A stretch of 64,000 nucleotides of DNA from Rhodopseudomonas palustris HaA2 (GCF_000013365.1 NC_007778.1:3162001-3226000), one strand, 5' to 3'. Counted from the stretch's first letter, positions 22,090-32,194 are shown. Numbers and translations are program-made. Notes: generated by a model from the letters alone, not told the origin.

Positions 22090-22105
22090 TCAACCGTTCG
22101 GTTGA
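22090..22105. promoter_or_regulatory. Inverted repeat upstream of the adhesin gene
   Basis: TCAACCG and CGGTTGA are perfect 7-bp inverted arms separated by two bases, 57-72 bp upstream of the adhesin ATG. Read towards the adhesin, the second arm supplies TTGACG, a possible -35 element. This is a plausible operator, but no matching second site or known consensus was recognised. Confidence 0.4.
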
Positions 22106-22223
22106 GCGGTAGCCGGAAACGTCGCTAGATATGACTTAAGGCGTATTCACCCGGCCGTTTGCTGCGGAGTGTTGCATTATTGCATCGCGCGAGCGCGTTT
22201 GAAGACCAGTTCGTGCTTGGAAT

Positions 22224-23360
22224 TTAAGACGATGGCGGTGGCGGTTCGAAGCCGGCCATCAACTTCACCAGGTCGCTCTGTCGATGGCTGCCTGTCTTGC
22301 GGAACAGGTTGTGAAGATGGGTTTTCACCGTCGCCTGCGCGATGCCCAGCAATTCGCTCGCCGCCCTTACGCTGCTGACCTTGGTCATGGCATCGAGAAC
22401 GCGCAGTTCGCTCGCCGTCAGTTTGTAGATGTTGGCTAGCGCCTCCAGCGGCGGCGGACTGACCGGCGATGTCTTGCGCACGAACACCGCGGCCACCGCC
22501 GAGGGAAGCGAGCCATTGCGCGACCGGTCGCCGGATGTCAGCGGCAGCACATGGGCAAACCAGCGCTGGTGCGGCGAGGATGCGAGCGGGATGGCGACAC
22601 CGCGATTTCCCACCGACGTGTCGCCGTCTTCCGCCGCGATGAAAATCTCACGTAGCATACGGTTCGATTCCGGCGCCACCGCTGTGAGCATATTCCGTCG
22701 CTCACGCAGCAGCGTTCCTTCCTCAAGCATGGCGCGGCCGGGTCCGTTCGCGAACGAGATGCGGCCGTTGACGCCGACGAGAAAGACCGCAGCCTCGACC
22801 AGGTCCAGCGTTTCCGTCAGAACGGCCTCGGCCTTGCTGGCTTGCTGAAACAAGCGCCCGATGGCGACCGCGCGTTGAAAATGCGGAACGAGCAGCGCGG
22901 TGCGCTCGCGAGCGCCGGCATCAGCGACGCCATGCTTGTGGGTCCGACGGATGTTGAACAATGAGGAGGCAGTCGTGCCTTTCTCGAGGTTCACCCCAAT
23001 CACATCGACAATGCCCTGCGGCTGAACCCACTCCCGATGAAACCTGGTTTTGACCAGCTCGCTTTCCGGCACGATATCAGTCGGCGTGAAGATCACGCCC
23101 GGCTCGACAAAGGCAGCCGCCGGAAACGTCGGGTTCAGCGAGAGATATTTCTCGAAATAGAGCTTCGTGTAGTGCGGATCTTCACCGATCAGGTAAAGCG
23201 CTTGGGCGCGAACTGTCGCTGTGTCGTGCCAGTACAACGCAGCCGAAGATCCTCCGACGAAGTCGCAGGATTGTTCCAGGGTTCTGATCCACAGCGTCGG
23301 GTCGAGCGCCGCGTCGTAGATTGTGCCGATCAGATCGGACAGCGCAGAGGATTCGGACAT
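22224..23360 (-). CDS. LuxR-type HTH transcriptional regulator
   Basis: A 378-residue regulator. The C-terminal 65 residues are a LuxR/FixJ helix-turn-helix: YKLTASELRVLDAMTKVSSVRAASELLGIAQATVKTHLHNLFRKTG. The N-terminal 300 residues contain a PAS-like segment near AVFLVGVNGRISFANGPGRAML but no recognisable receiver or autoinducer domain. The ATG at 23360 (MSESSALSD) is preferred. A GTG at 23399 adds 13 residues but its GGAG is directly adjacent and too close. It lies upstream of the adhesin, on the same strand, and could regulate it; this is inference only. Confidence 0.82.
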   Translation of the reverse strand: MSESSALSDLIGTIYDAALDPTLWIRTLEQSCDFVGGSSAALYWHDTATVRAQALYLIGEDPHYTKLYFEKYLSLNPTFPAAAFVEPGVIFTPTDIVPESELVKTRFHREWVQPQGIVDVIGVNLEKGTTASSLFNIRRTHKHGVADAGARERTALLVPHFQRAVAIGRLFQQASKAEAVLTETLDLVEAAVFLVGVNGRISFANGPGRAMLEEGTLLRERRNMLTAVAPESNRMLREIFIAAEDGDTSVGNRGVAIPLASSPHQRWFAHVLPLTSGDRSRNGSLPSAVAAVFVRKTSPVSPPPLEALANIYKLTASELRVLDAMTKVSSVRAASELLGIAQATVKTHLHNLFRKTGSHRQSDLVKLMAGFEPPPPSS

Positions 23361-23513
23361 CTCGTCGCGACATCTTTCACTCGGCCTGGTATCAGGCACC
23401 TCCGTCGACGTTGCACCGCGTGGCGAATTGTTGGCAAGAGCAGAGCCCGCAGATCCGGCGGAATTTCCTCTCGGCCTTCGTGATCGTCCTGCCGTAACTT
23501 CCGCCCCGGATGC

Positions 23514-24287
23514 TCAGGGGCACCCGGCCGCGATCGCAAGGAAGTCCGACGCCTTCAGGCTGGCGCCACCGACCAGCGCGCCGTTGACGTGGGGAACCGC
23601 CATCAGCTCGCTGGCGTTGGAGGGCTTCACCGAACCGCCGTAAAGCAACCGCATGCGCTCGCCCTCGCCGTTGAAGCGTTGCGTCAGAGTCTGGCGGATA
23701 AATCCATGAACTTCCTCGACATCTGCGGCAGTCGGCGTCATGCCGGTGCCGATCGCCCAGACCGGCTCATAGGCCACCACCAGATTGGCGGCGGTTGCGC
23801 CGTCCGGCAGCGAGCCGGCGAGCTGGCCGGCGACCACATCGAGGGTGTGGCCGGCATTGCGCTCACCTTGGGTTTCGCCAACGCAGACGATCGCAACCAA
23901 CCCTGCCCGCCAGACCGCCTGCGCCTTGGTGCGGACGATCGCGTCGGTCTCGGCGTGGTCGGCGCGGCGCTCGGAATGGCCGACGATAATAGTGCGGGCG
24001 CCGGCATCCGCCAGCATTTCGGCCGAGATGTCGCCGGTATGTGCGCCTGCGGCATTGGTGTGGCAATCCTGTGCACCAATTGCGACCGGCAGCGCGCTGT
24101 TGGCGTGGGCCGCGAGCCGATCGGCGAACGCCGCAATCAGCGTCGCGGGCGGGCATACCAGCAGATCGACCCCCGACGAAAGTTGCGCCGCGCCTTCCAG
24201 GATCGCATCGAGTTCAGACGAAGCGGCCTTGAGGCCGTTCATCTTCCAGTTTCCGGCAATCAGCGAACGAACGGCGGGGACCGGCAT
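23514..24287 (-). CDS. tpiA: Triosephosphate isomerase
   Basis: A 257-residue glycolytic and Calvin-cycle enzyme interconverting dihydroxyacetone phosphate and glyceraldehyde-3-phosphate. The start [15 protein letters not shown] contains the substrate-binding Asn and Lys. VGHSERR holds the electrophilic His, [12 protein letters not shown] the catalytic Glu, and [12 protein letters not shown] and GALVGGASL bind phosphate. The start is set at the ATG at 24287; an ATG four codons upstream and a longer open frame are alternatives. It is divergent from ppiD. Confidence 0.96.
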   Translation of the reverse strand: MPVPAVRSLIAGNWKMNGLKAASSELDAILEGAAQLSSGVDLLVCPPATLIAAFADRLAAHANSALPVAIGAQDCHTNAAGAHTGDISAEMLADAGARTIIVGHSERRADHAETDAIVRTKAQAVWRAGLVAIVCVGETQGERNAGHTLDVVAGQLAGSLPDGATAANLVVAYEPVWAIGTGMTPTAADVEEVHGFIRQTLTQRFNGEGERMRLLYGGSVKPSNASELMAVPHVNGALVGGASLKASDFLAIAAGCP

Positions 24288-24430
24288 GGACACTCTCATG
24301 TTTCGGGGTTGCTCAATCCCGCTAGCAGAGCCGTTTGCGATGCTCAAGAGCGCGTGATCGCACAGGGGCGGACCGCAGCCAGAGCCTGTTGCGACGCGCT
24401 GGCGGCAGCGCGGTTGCGGTCTCCGGCTGG

Positions 24431-24459
24431 TTGCGACGCTGCGACCGCCACTTTATGAT
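24431..24459 (+). promoter_or_regulatory. Candidate sigma70-type promoter for ppiD-trpDC-moaC
   Basis: TTGCGA (24431-24436) and TATGAT (24454-24459) are separated by 17 bp, close to ideal spacing, in the tpiA/ppiD divergent gap. Transcription would begin near 24466, giving a leader of about 75 nt before the ppiD ATG at 24540. Confidence 0.5.
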
Positions 24460-24539
24460 GGATTTTCAAGCCGGCGACGCTAATTTGCGCCACCGCGCGC
24501 CAGAGCGCGGCCGGTTCCCTCCTGCGAAAAAGTGTGTCC

Positions 24540-26441
24540 ATGCTCCGAGGAATACGCAACGCCTCATCCAATTGGGTCGGCAAGACCATCATGATGATCG
24601 TGATGGGCGTGCTGATCCTCAGCTTTGCGGTCTGGGGCATTGCCGACATCTTCCGCGGGTTCGGCCGATCCACGCTCGCCACCATCGGCGGCACCGAGAT
24701 CACCACCGAACAATTCCGCCAGACCTACAACGACCGTCTGCAGCAGATCGGCCGGCAGTTCGGCCGGCCGCTGACGCCGGATCAGGCGCGTGCCTTCGGC
24801 ATCGATCGCCAAGTGCTGCAGCAGGTGATCGCGGAGGCGGCGCTCGACGAGGATGCGCGCCGGCTCGGGCTCGGCCAGTCCGACGAAGAGACCATGAAGA
24901 GCATCCTCAACGACCCGAACTTCAAGGGCGTCGGCGGTGCGTTCGATCCGAACCGCTTCCAGCAAGTGATCCGCCAGTTCGGCTTCACCGAGCAGCGCTA
25001 CATCGCCGAGCAGCGCAAGGTCGCGCTGCGGCGGCAGATCGCCGGCACCATCACGGCCGGCCTCGCGCCGTCCAGCACGATGTTGCAGGTCGCCAGCCAG
25101 TTCCAGAACGAGCAGCGCGCGATCGAGTATCTGAAGCTGACCGACGCGCAAGTCGGCACCATCGACCCGCCCTCGCCCGAAGCGCTCGCGGCCTACTACG
25201 AAGACCACAAGACGCAGTTCCGCGCGCCCGAATATCGCAAGCTCGCATTCGTCACGGTGACCCCCGACTCGATCGCCAAATGGACCGACGTGTCCGACGC
25301 CGACGCGCGCAAATTGTTCGACCAACGCAAGGACAAGCTTTCGACGCCGGAGAAGCGGCAGGTGTCGCAAATCGTGTTTCCCAGCGGCGAAGAGGCCCAG
25401 GCCGCGCGGACCAAGATCGCCGAGGGCGCCTCGTTCGATGACATCGCCACTCAGCGTGGGCTGAAGCCGGCCGACGTCGAACTCGGCATGGTCAGCAAGG
25501 CCGAAATGCTCGACCCTGCCGTCGCGAATGCCGCCTTTGCGCTGCCGCTCAACGAGGTCAGCCAGCCGATCCAGGGCGCGTTCGGCACGGCGCTGGTCAG
25601 GGTGTCCAAGGTCGAGCCCGGCGTCCAGCCGAGCTACGAGAGCCTCGCCTCCACGATCAAACGCGATGTCTCGCTGGAGCGCGCCCGCGCCCAGGTGCAG
25701 GAACTGCACGACAAGATGGAAGACGCCCGCGCCGGCGGCGCCAATGTGATCGAAGCGGCCAAGACGCTCGGCCTCAACGCCGTGACCATCGAGGCGATCG
25801 ACCGCTCCGGCCGCGGCCCGGATGGCCAGCCGGTCAAGGACATCCCCCAGGGTCTCGAACTGGCGACCGCCGCGTTCAACAGCGATGTCGGCGTCGATAC
25901 CGAATCGATCAACTATCAGAACGGCTATGTCTGGTTCGACGTGCTCGGCGTGACGCCGTCGCGCGAGCGCAGCCTCGACGAGGTCAAGGACCAAGTCGAA
26001 GCGCGCTGGCGCACCGAGCAGGTCACCAGCCGGCTGCGGACCATGGCCGCCGAGATGGTGCAGAAGCTCGGCACCGCCGGCAAGCTCGCAGAAGTCGCGC
26101 CGCAGGGTGTCAAGGTCGAGACCGCCACCGGACTGAAGCGCGAGGGAGCGAGCGCCGGCGTGCCGGATACAGTCGTCGAGGCGGTGTTCAGGACGCAGAA
26201 GGACGCGTTCGGCCAGAGCCAGGGCGGCACCGGCAACGAATGGTTCGTGTATCGCGTCACCGACGTCACGATCCCGCCGGTCGATCTCGCCTCCGCGGAG
26301 ACGAAGAAACTCAAGGACGCGCTGGTGCAGCGGATGAACGACGAGCAGGTCGGCGAATATATCGCCTGGGTCGAAAAGCAGATCGGCACCAAGATCAACC
26401 AGCAGGCTGTGGCTCAGGCGACGGGGGCGGCGACCAACTGA
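24540..26441 (+). CDS. ppiD: PpiD-type periplasmic chaperone/peptidyl-prolyl isomerase
   Basis: A 633-residue membrane-anchored folding factor for exported proteins. The N-terminus [15 protein letters not shown] is followed by one membrane helix (residues about 16-38, ending [13 protein letters not shown]). A SurA-like N domain (residues about 45-210) follows, then a parvulin domain around [33 protein letters not shown] long C-terminal region follows. The ATG at 24540 is chosen over a GTG two codons upstream because it gives the typical family start. It leads the trpD-trpC-moaC group. Confidence 0.9.
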   Translation: MLRGIRNASSNWVGKTIMMIVMGVLILSFAVWGIADIFRGFGRSTLATIGGTEITTEQFRQTYNDRLQQIGRQFGRPLTPDQARAFGIDRQVLQQVIAEAALDEDARRLGLGQSDEETMKSILNDPNFKGVGGAFDPNRFQQVIRQFGFTEQRYIAEQRKVALRRQIAGTITAGLAPSSTMLQVASQFQNEQRAIEYLKLTDAQVGTIDPPSPEALAAYYEDHKTQFRAPEYRKLAFVTVTPDSIAKWTDVSDADARKLFDQRKDKLSTPEKRQVSQIVFPSGEEAQAARTKIAEGASFDDIATQRGLKPADVELGMVSKAEMLDPAVANAAFALPLNEVSQPIQGAFGTALVRVSKVEPGVQPSYESLASTIKRDVSLERARAQVQELHDKMEDARAGGANVIEAAKTLGLNAVTIEAIDRSGRGPDGQPVKDIPQGLELATAAFNSDVGVDTESINYQNGYVWFDVLGVTPSRERSLDEVKDQVEARWRTEQVTSRLRTMAAEMVQKLGTAGKLAEVAPQGVKVETATGLKREGASAGVPDTVVEAVFRTQKDAFGQSQGGTGNEWFVYRVTDVTIPPVDLASAETKKLKDALVQRMNDEQVGEYIAWVEKQIGTKINQQAVAQATGAATN

Positions 26442-26478
26442 CGAAGGCATCCGCCTTCGCCCGTCGCCGATGGGGACC

Positions 26479-27495
26479 ATGATCGATTTCAAGGCAGTTA
26501 TCGCGAAGGTCGCGACGGGGGCGTCGCTGACCAGGGACGAAGCGGCGAACGCGTTCGACGCGATGATGTCGGGCGACGCGACGCCGTCGCAGATGGGTGC
26601 ATTGCTGATGGGCCTGCGAGTCCGCGGCGAGACCGTCGACGAAATCACCGGCGCGGTGACGACGATGCGCGCCAAGATGCTGACGGTCGCAGCGCCGCCC
26701 GACGCGGTCGACGTCGTCGGCACCGGCGGCGACGGCTCCGGCTCGGTCAACGTCTCGACCTGCACTTCGTTTGTCGTGGCCGGCTGCGGCGTTCCGGTCG
26801 CCAAGCACGGCAACCGCGCGCTGTCGTCGAAATCCGGCGCCGCCGACGTGCTCAATGCCCTCGGCGTCAAGATCGACATCACCCCGGACCACGTCGGCCG
26901 CTGCGTGGCGGAGGCCGGCATCGGCTTCATGTTCGCGCCGACGCATCATCCGGCGATGAAGAACGTGGGTCCTACCCGCGTCGAGCTCGCTACCCGCACG
27001 ATCTTCAATCTGCTCGGGCCGCTGTCGAATCCCGCCGGCGTCAAGCGCCAGATGATCGGCGTGTTCTCGCGGCAATGGGTGCAGCCGCTGGCGCAGGTGC
27101 TGCAGAATCTCGGCTCAGAATCGATCTGGGTGGTGCACGGCTCCGACGGGCTCGACGAGATCACCCTGTCCGGCCCGACCGCCGTCGCCGAATTGAAGAA
27201 CGGCGAGATCAGGACCTTCGAGATCGGCCCCGAGGACGCCGGCCTGCCCCGCGCGCCGGCCGACGCGCTGAAGGGCGGCGATGCCGAGGCCAATGCGGTG
27301 GCGCTGCGCGCCGTGCTGGAAGGCATGCCGGGGCCGTATCGCGACGTCGCGCTGCTCAACGCCGCGGCGACGCTGATCGTCGCCGGCAAGGCGAAGGATC
27401 TCAAGGAAGGCGTCGCGCTCGGCGCCCAATCGATCGACAGCGGCGCCGCCGAAGCACGTTTGAAAAAGCTGATCGCGGTATCGGCGGCCGCCTAA
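26479..27495 (+). CDS. trpD: Anthranilate phosphoribosyltransferase
   Basis: A 338-residue enzyme joining anthranilate and PRPP in tryptophan synthesis. The signature loops are [18 protein letters not shown] (PRPP/phosphate binding), [17 protein letters not shown], and [19 protein letters not shown] (anthranilate site). [12 protein letters not shown] is also conserved. MIDFKAVI at 26479 is taken as the start; an ATG three codons upstream is possible. It starts 37 bp after ppiD. No trpG is present here, which fits the fused trpE(G) known in Rhizobiales. Confidence 0.96.
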   Translation: MIDFKAVIAKVATGASLTRDEAANAFDAMMSGDATPSQMGALLMGLRVRGETVDEITGAVTTMRAKMLTVAAPPDAVDVVGTGGDGSGSVNVSTCTSFVVAGCGVPVAKHGNRALSSKSGAADVLNALGVKIDITPDHVGRCVAEAGIGFMFAPTHHPAMKNVGPTRVELATRTIFNLLGPLSNPAGVKRQMIGVFSRQWVQPLAQVLQNLGSESIWVVHGSDGLDEITLSGPTAVAELKNGEIRTFEIGPEDAGLPRAPADALKGGDAEANAVALRAVLEGMPGPYRDVALLNAAATLIVAGKAKDLKEGVALGAQSIDSGAAEARLKKLIAVSAAA

Positions 27496-27512
27496 GCGGG
27501 GTGAAATCGGTT

Positions 27513-27594
27513 CGTCATTGCGAGCGGAGCGAAGCAATCCAGAACGCGGTGCACGGAGCTGGATTGCTTCGTCGCTTCGCTCCTCGCAATGACG
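27513..27594. repeat. Dispersed palindromic repeat, copy 2 (intact)
   Basis: CGTCATTGCGAG (27513-27524) and CTCGCAATGACG (27583-27594) are perfect 12-bp inverted ends. Inside, GAAGCAATCCAG and CTGGATTGCTTC form a second perfect stem. The whole 82-bp unit folds as one long hairpin. It sits between trpD and trpC in the 145-bp gap and shares ends and stem with the copy at 3489-3610. Confidence 0.85.
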
Positions 27595-27640
27595 AGCTCT
27601 TGAAACCAGTGCTTTGAGTGACCCTCCAGGGAGCGTGCCT

Positions 27641-28438
27641 GTGTCCGACATCCTGACCAAGATTGAAGCCTACAAGCGCGAGGAGATCGCCGCCGCCAAG
27701 CGCGAGCGCCCGATCGCATCGCTGGAAGCGGATGCGCGCGCTGCGCCGCCGCCGCGCGGCTTCGTCCGCGCGCTCCGCGCCAAGCACGCGGCGGGCGACT
27801 ATGCGCTGATCGCCGAGATCAAGAAGGCGTCGCCGTCGAAAGGCCTGATCCGCGCCGATTTCGATCCGCCGGCGCTCGCGCAGGCTTACGAACAAGGCGG
27901 CGCGGCCTGTCTCTCCGTGCTGACGGATACGCCGTCGTTCCAGGGCAGCCTCGACTATCTCGTCGCGGCGCGCGCGGCTGTGTCGTTGCCGGCGCTGCGC
28001 AAGGACTTCATGTACGACACCTATCAGGTGGTCGAAGCCCGCGCCCATGGCGCCGACTGCATCCTGATCATCATGGCGGCGCTCGACGATGCCGAGGCCC
28101 GCGACATCGAGGACGCCGCCTTCGATCTCGGCATGGACGTGCTGCTCGAAGTCCACGACCGTGCCGAACTCGACCGCGCGCTGCAGTTGCGTTCGCCGAT
28201 GATCGGCGTCAACAACCGCAATTTGCGCACTTTCGAGGTGACGCTCGCGACCAGCGAGGCGCTGGCGCCGCTGATCCCGAAGGATCGGCTGATGGTCGGC
28301 GAAAGCGGCATCTTCACGCCCGACGACCTCGCCCGACTTGCTCGCGTTGGAATGTCGACCTTCCTGGTCGGCGAGAGCCTGATGCGTCAGGAGGACGTCG
28401 CCACCGCGACCCGCGCGCTGCTCGCGCGCGCGGCCTGA
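27641..28438 (+). CDS. trpC: Indole-3-glycerol phosphate synthase
   Basis: A 265-residue TIM-barrel enzyme for the ring-closing step of tryptophan synthesis. Conserved pieces are [15 protein letters not shown] (catalytic Lys and phosphate site), [45 protein letters not shown] and [11 protein letters not shown]. The GTG at 27641 has AGGGAG seven bases upstream and gives the standard start [14 protein letters not shown]. It is 10 bp before moaC. Confidence 0.96.
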   Translation: MSDILTKIEAYKREEIAAAKRERPIASLEADARAAPPPRGFVRALRAKHAAGDYALIAEIKKASPSKGLIRADFDPPALAQAYEQGGAACLSVLTDTPSFQGSLDYLVAARAAVSLPALRKDFMYDTYQVVEARAHGADCILIIMAALDDAEARDIEDAAFDLGMDVLLEVHDRAELDRALQLRSPMIGVNNRNLRTFEVTLATSEALAPLIPKDRLMVGESGIFTPDDLARLARVGMSTFLVGESLMRQEDVATATRALLARAA

Positions 28439-28448
28439 GGCGGGGCTG

Positions 28449-28970
28449 ATGTCGAAGAAAGCGAAGCCGACCAGAGCCGCCGCCCCCGCCCTCACCCATA
28501 TCGGCACCAGCGGCGAGGCGCGGATGGTCGACGTCTCGGAGAAATCCGCGACCGAGCGCGTCGCAGTCGCCGAGGGCCGCGTGGTGATGAAGAAGGCTAC
28601 ACTGGACCTGATCCTGAGTGGCGACGCCAAGAAGGGCGACGTGCTCGGCACGGCCCGGATCGCCGGCATCATGGCGGCCAAGCGCACTTCGGAGCTGATC
28701 CCGCTGTGCCATCCGCTGGCGCTGTCGAAGGTCACGCTCGATATCGTCCCCGACAAGAAACTGCCCGGCTGCATCGTCCGCGCCACGGTGAAGGTCACCG
28801 GCCCGACCGGCGTCGAGATGGAAGCGCTGACCGCGGTGTCGGTCGCCTGCCTGACGATCTACGACATGATCAAGGCAGTGGAGCGCGGCGTGCGGATCGA
28901 TGGCATTCACCTGATCGCCAAAACAGGCGGCAAGTCCGGCGATTACGTCGCAGGGGCGGCGTCCAAATAG
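28449..28970 (+). CDS. moaC: Cyclic pyranopterin monophosphate synthase MoaC
   Basis: A 173-residue enzyme which, with MoaA, makes cyclic pyranopterin monophosphate for molybdenum cofactor. Conserved regions are [44 protein letters not shown] (active-site His), [20 protein letters not shown] and [10 protein letters not shown]. It follows trpC after 10 bp and ends the trpDC-moaC run. The next cofactor gene, moeA, lies about 7 kb away past an accessory block. Confidence 0.96.
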   Translation: MSKKAKPTRAAAPALTHIGTSGEARMVDVSEKSATERVAVAEGRVVMKKATLDLILSGDAKKGDVLGTARIAGIMAAKRTSELIPLCHPLALSKVTLDIVPDKKLPGCIVRATVKVTGPTGVEMEALTAVSVACLTIYDMIKAVERGVRIDGIHLIAKTGGKSGDYVAGAASK

Positions 28971-29008
28971 GATAGGCTGCCGCGGCGATCACGAGAAAGA
29001 TCACGCCG

Positions 29009-31579
29009 ATGCCTCCCGTCTCGACACCAGCTTCCGCGCCCACCGGCCTCAGCGAGGCTGAAGCCGGCGCGCGACTCGCCGGCGAAGGCCCCAACGAGCT
29101 GCCGAGCCCGGACCGGCGGACGCTGTTGGGGATCGTTCTGGAGGTGATGCGCGAACCAATGCTGGCGCTGCTGCTCGGCGGCGGCGTGGTCTATCTCGCG
29201 CTCGGCGATTTCAAGGAAGCGCTGATCCTGCTGGTGTTCGCCAGCCTCTCGATCGTGATCACCGTAGTTCAGGAGAGCCGCACCGAGCGCGTGCTGGAGG
29301 CGCTGCGCGACCTCACCAGTCCGCGCGCGCTGGTGATCCGCGACGGCGAGCGCCGCCGCATCGCCGGCCGCGAGGTGGTGCGCGGCGATCTGATGGTGCT
29401 GTCCGAGGGCGACCGCGTCGCCGCCGACGCCGTGCTGCTGTCGGCCGACGACATTCAGGCCGACGAATCGCTGCTGACCGGCGAATCCGTGCCGGTGCGC
29501 AAGATCGCGCGCGACGAGGCCGATGCCGCGGTATCGCACCGGCCCGGCGGCGACGATCAGCCGACCGTCTATTCCGGCTCGCTGGTGGTGCGCGGCGGCG
29601 GCATCGCCGAAGTGATCGCCACTGGGCCGCGCAGCGAAATCGGCAAGATCGGTCAAGCGCTCGGCACGCTGCAGATCGAACCGCCGCGGCTGCAGACCCA
29701 GACGCGCAAGCTGGTGCGGGTGTTCGGAATCATCGGCGGCGCGTTCAGCCTGCTCGTCGTCGTGCTGTACGGCACGCTGCGCGGCGGCTGGCTCGACGCG
29801 GTGCTCGCCGGCATCACCGTCGGCATGTCGATGCTGCCCGAAGAATTCCCGGTCGTGCTCGCGGTGTTCATGGCGATGGGCGCATGGCGGATCTCGCAGG
29901 CGCGTGTGCTGACCCGCCGCGCCGCCGCGATCGAATCGCTCGGCTCTGCGACGGTGCTGTGCACCGACAAGACCGGCACGCTGACCGAGAACCGGATGTC
30001 GGTCGCTGAACTGCGGCTGACCTCGGGCGAAATGTTCCGACCGCGCGAAGGCGCCGAACTCCCCGCGACGTTCCGCGCCCTGCTCGAAACCGGCCTGCTC
30101 GCCTCCGCGCCCGACCCGTTCGATCCGATGGACCGCGCACTGCATCGACTCGCGGACAGTCACCTTCCGGACGCCCGAGGCGACCGCAGCATGGTGCATT
30201 CCTACGGATTGCGCCGCGATCTGCTGGCGATGACGCAGGTCTGGCGCGATCACGACGATCCGGGCGATTTCATCGTCGCCGCCAAGGGCGCCCCGGAGGC
30301 GATCGCCCGGATGTGCGGCCTCGACGACGCCGAACTGCTTCGATTGTCGCAGACCATCGACGCGATGGCGGCCGACGGCCTGCGCGTGCTCGGCGTCGCC
30401 CGCGCCACGCATCCGAACGACGACTGGCCGGAGACGCCGCTCGGCTTCGGCTTCGAATTCCTCGGCCTCGTCGGCCTCGCCGATCCGTTGCGCGCGGCGG
30501 TGCCGGCGGCGGTCGCCGATTGCCGCGCCGCCGGCATCCGCGTGGTGATGATCACCGGGGACTATCCGGCAACCGCGCAAGCGATCGCGCGCCAGGCCGG
30601 CATCGACGCGGACACCTGCGTCAGCGGCGACGAGATCGCGCGGCTCGACGATGTGGCGCTGGCGCAGCGGCTTCGCGACGCCACCGTGTTCGCGCGGATC
30701 ATGCCGGAGCAGAAGCTGCGGATCGTCGATGCGCTCAAATCGGGCGGCGACGTCGTGGCGATGACCGGCGACGGCGTCAACGACGCGCCGTCGCTGAAAT
30801 CGGCGCATATCGGCATCGCGATGGGCGGACGCGGCACCGACGTTGCGCGCGAGGCCTCGGCGATCGTGCTGCTCGACGACGACTTCGCCTCGATCGTCAA
30901 GGCGATCCGGCTCGGCCGGCGGATCTACGACAATCTCGTCAAGGCGATGGGCTTCATCTTCGCGGTCCACGTCCCGATCGCGGGCCTCGCGCTGCTGCCG
31001 CTGCTGTTCGGCCTGCCGATCCTGCTCGGCCCGATCCACATCGCATTTCTGGAGATGATCATCGATCCGGTGTGCTCGATCGTGTTCGAGGCGGAGACCG
31101 CCGAGGACGACGTGATGCGCCGCCCGCCCCGCGATCCCGAGCAGCCGCTGTTCACGCCTGCGCTGATCGGTTGGGGCTTGGTCCAGGGGCTGCTGGTGTT
31201 CGCGCTGGTCGCCGGCGTGTTCGTGATCGGCCAGTTCCGCGCGATGCCGGAAAACGAACTTCGCGCGCTGACGTTCTTCGCGTTGGTACTGAGCTTCGTC
31301 TGCCTGATCTTCGTCAACCGCTCGTTCTCGACCTCGATCCTGGCGGCGCTGCGCCGCCCGAACCCGATGCTCGCTGTTGTGCTGGCGATCGTCGGATGCG
31401 TGCTCGGCCTCAGCCTGGCCTGGCCGTGGCTGCGCGATCTGTTCAAGTTCGGCCCGCTGCACTGGGACGATCTCGGCCTGACCGCGGCGGCCGCGCTCGC
31501 GGTGCTGATCCTGCTCGAACTGATCAAGCCGCTGTGGCGCGGCCGGATCGGCAGCGCTGCGTCGCGGCGACAAGCCTGA
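29009..31579 (+). CDS. P2-type cation-transporting ATPase
   Basis: An 856-residue P-type ATPase. It has the actuator motif TGES (residues 157-160), the phosphorylated Asp320 in CTDKTGTLTE, and the hinge TGDGVNDAP. Helix M4 carries PEEFP (277-281), close to the PEGLP of calcium-type pumps and unlike CPC heavy-metal pumps. Several C-terminal helices (residues about 635-840) match the P2 architecture. There is no N-terminal metal-binding domain. It probably moves Ca2+ or another light cation; direction and ion are not certain. It opens the block between moaC and moeA. Confidence 0.88.
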   Translation: MPPVSTPASAPTGLSEAEAGARLAGEGPNELPSPDRRTLLGIVLEVMREPMLALLLGGGVVYLALGDFKEALILLVFASLSIVITVVQESRTERVLEALRDLTSPRALVIRDGERRRIAGREVVRGDLMVLSEGDRVAADAVLLSADDIQADESLLTGESVPVRKIARDEADAAVSHRPGGDDQPTVYSGSLVVRGGGIAEVIATGPRSEIGKIGQALGTLQIEPPRLQTQTRKLVRVFGIIGGAFSLLVVVLYGTLRGGWLDAVLAGITVGMSMLPEEFPVVLAVFMAMGAWRISQARVLTRRAAAIESLGSATVLCTDKTGTLTENRMSVAELRLTSGEMFRPREGAELPATFRALLETGLLASAPDPFDPMDRALHRLADSHLPDARGDRSMVHSYGLRRDLLAMTQVWRDHDDPGDFIVAAKGAPEAIARMCGLDDAELLRLSQTIDAMAADGLRVLGVARATHPNDDWPETPLGFGFEFLGLVGLADPLRAAVPAAVADCRAAGIRVVMITGDYPATAQAIARQAGIDADTCVSGDEIARLDDVALAQRLRDATVFARIMPEQKLRIVDALKSGGDVVAMTGDGVNDAPSLKSAHIGIAMGGRGTDVAREASAIVLLDDDFASIVKAIRLGRRIYDNLVKAMGFIFAVHVPIAGLALLPLLFGLPILLGPIHIAFLEMIIDPVCSIVFEAETAEDDVMRRPPRDPEQPLFTPALIGWGLVQGLLVFALVAGVFVIGQFRAMPENELRALTFFALVLSFVCLIFVNRSFSTSILAALRRPNPMLAVVLAIVGCVLGLSLAWPWLRDLFKFGPLHWDDLGLTAAAALAVLILLELIKPLWRGRIGSAASRRQA

Positions 31580-31614
31580 GACCTGTCGTCGCGATCGCCG
31601 ATGGCGTCGCGACG

Positions 31615-31818
31615 CTACGCCGACAGCCGGTCGACCGCCTGGCGGTCGATCACGAAGCGGCTGGTGTTGGCGCAATCCTCGCAGCGATAGATGTGGCGCT
31701 CGAACTCACAGGCACGCCGCCCGACCGGCCGCGGCTCGACGCGTGCGAGCTGCATGGTCGCGCCGCAGACGGGGCAGCGCGCGGGATCGAACGTGCTTTG
31801 AAAATTGCGCCAGACCAT
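31615..31818 (-). CDS. Small zinc-ribbon protein
   Basis: A 67-residue protein with two CxxC pairs, CPVCGAT (residues 15-21) and RCEDCANTS (45-53), 27 residues apart, forming a likely zinc ribbon. The ATG at 31818 has a very good AAGGAGG five bases upstream, which fixes the start. Its 5' part overlaps the end of the neighbouring open frame on the same strand. The function is unknown; it is convergent with the ATPase gene. Confidence 0.7.
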   Translation of the reverse strand: MVWRNFQSTFDPARCPVCGATMQLARVEPRPVGRRACEFERHIYRCEDCANTSRFVIDRQAVDRLSA

Positions 31819-32194
31819 GATGCCTCCTTCCCAGTGGCTGAATCTGCTCGAACGACTCGCTGTCGCGGCCGAAGCCGCACAGCCGGATCGCGGCGCCGCC
31901 CTTCGGCGGCGGATCGTCGTCGTCGAGCCGACGCAAGGCCGCGAGGATCGCAGCCAGCGGCACGGTCCGACCGGACCCCGGCAGCGACCGCAACCACGGC
32001 TGCTGCTCGATCGCGTTGGCGTCGGACGCCCATGAGGAGAGGATGGCCCGCTTCTCCGCCGTGCCGAGCGCGTTGTCGCGCAGCACCTGGGCGGGATCGT
32101 CGTAGACCTGAGCGGAATGGTCGTGGACCGAAGCGGGATGTTGCAGGGAGCCCGCGATGACGCCGGGTTCCGGAATAGTCGTCGTGACGTGCAT
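31706..32194 (-). CDS. Unknown protein, 3' end overlaps zinc-ribbon gene
   Basis: A 162-residue frame starting at the ATG at 32194 with GGGAGG upstream. The N-terminal 125 residues look real: DPAQVLRDNALGTAEKRAILSSWASDANAIE is a helical segment I associate with small stress-cluster proteins of Bradyrhizobium relatives. The last 38 residues run through the ribosome-binding site and start of the zinc-ribbon gene and are Arg/Ala-rich, like an off-frame shadow. Either the genes overlap by 113 bp or the true end was lost by a frameshift. It is divergent from hsp20. Confidence 0.6.
   Translation of the reverse strand: MHVTTTIPEPGVIAGSLQHPASVHDHSAQVYDDPAQVLRDNALGTAEKRAILSSWASDANAIEQQPWLRSLPGSGRTVPLAAILAALRRLDDDDPPPKGGAAIRLCGFGRDSESFEQIQPLGRRHHGLAQFSKHVRSRALPRLRRDHAARTRRAAAGRAACL

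Noticed and set aside
24564-26930. A 788-codon open frame antisense to ppiD and trpD
   Set aside because: It spans two clear genes, with low-complexity Arg/Asp-rich sequence.
28943-31675. A 910-codon open frame antisense to the P-type ATPase
   Set aside because: It mirrors the sense gene, is Arg/His/Asp-rich, lacks domain motifs and arises from high GC.
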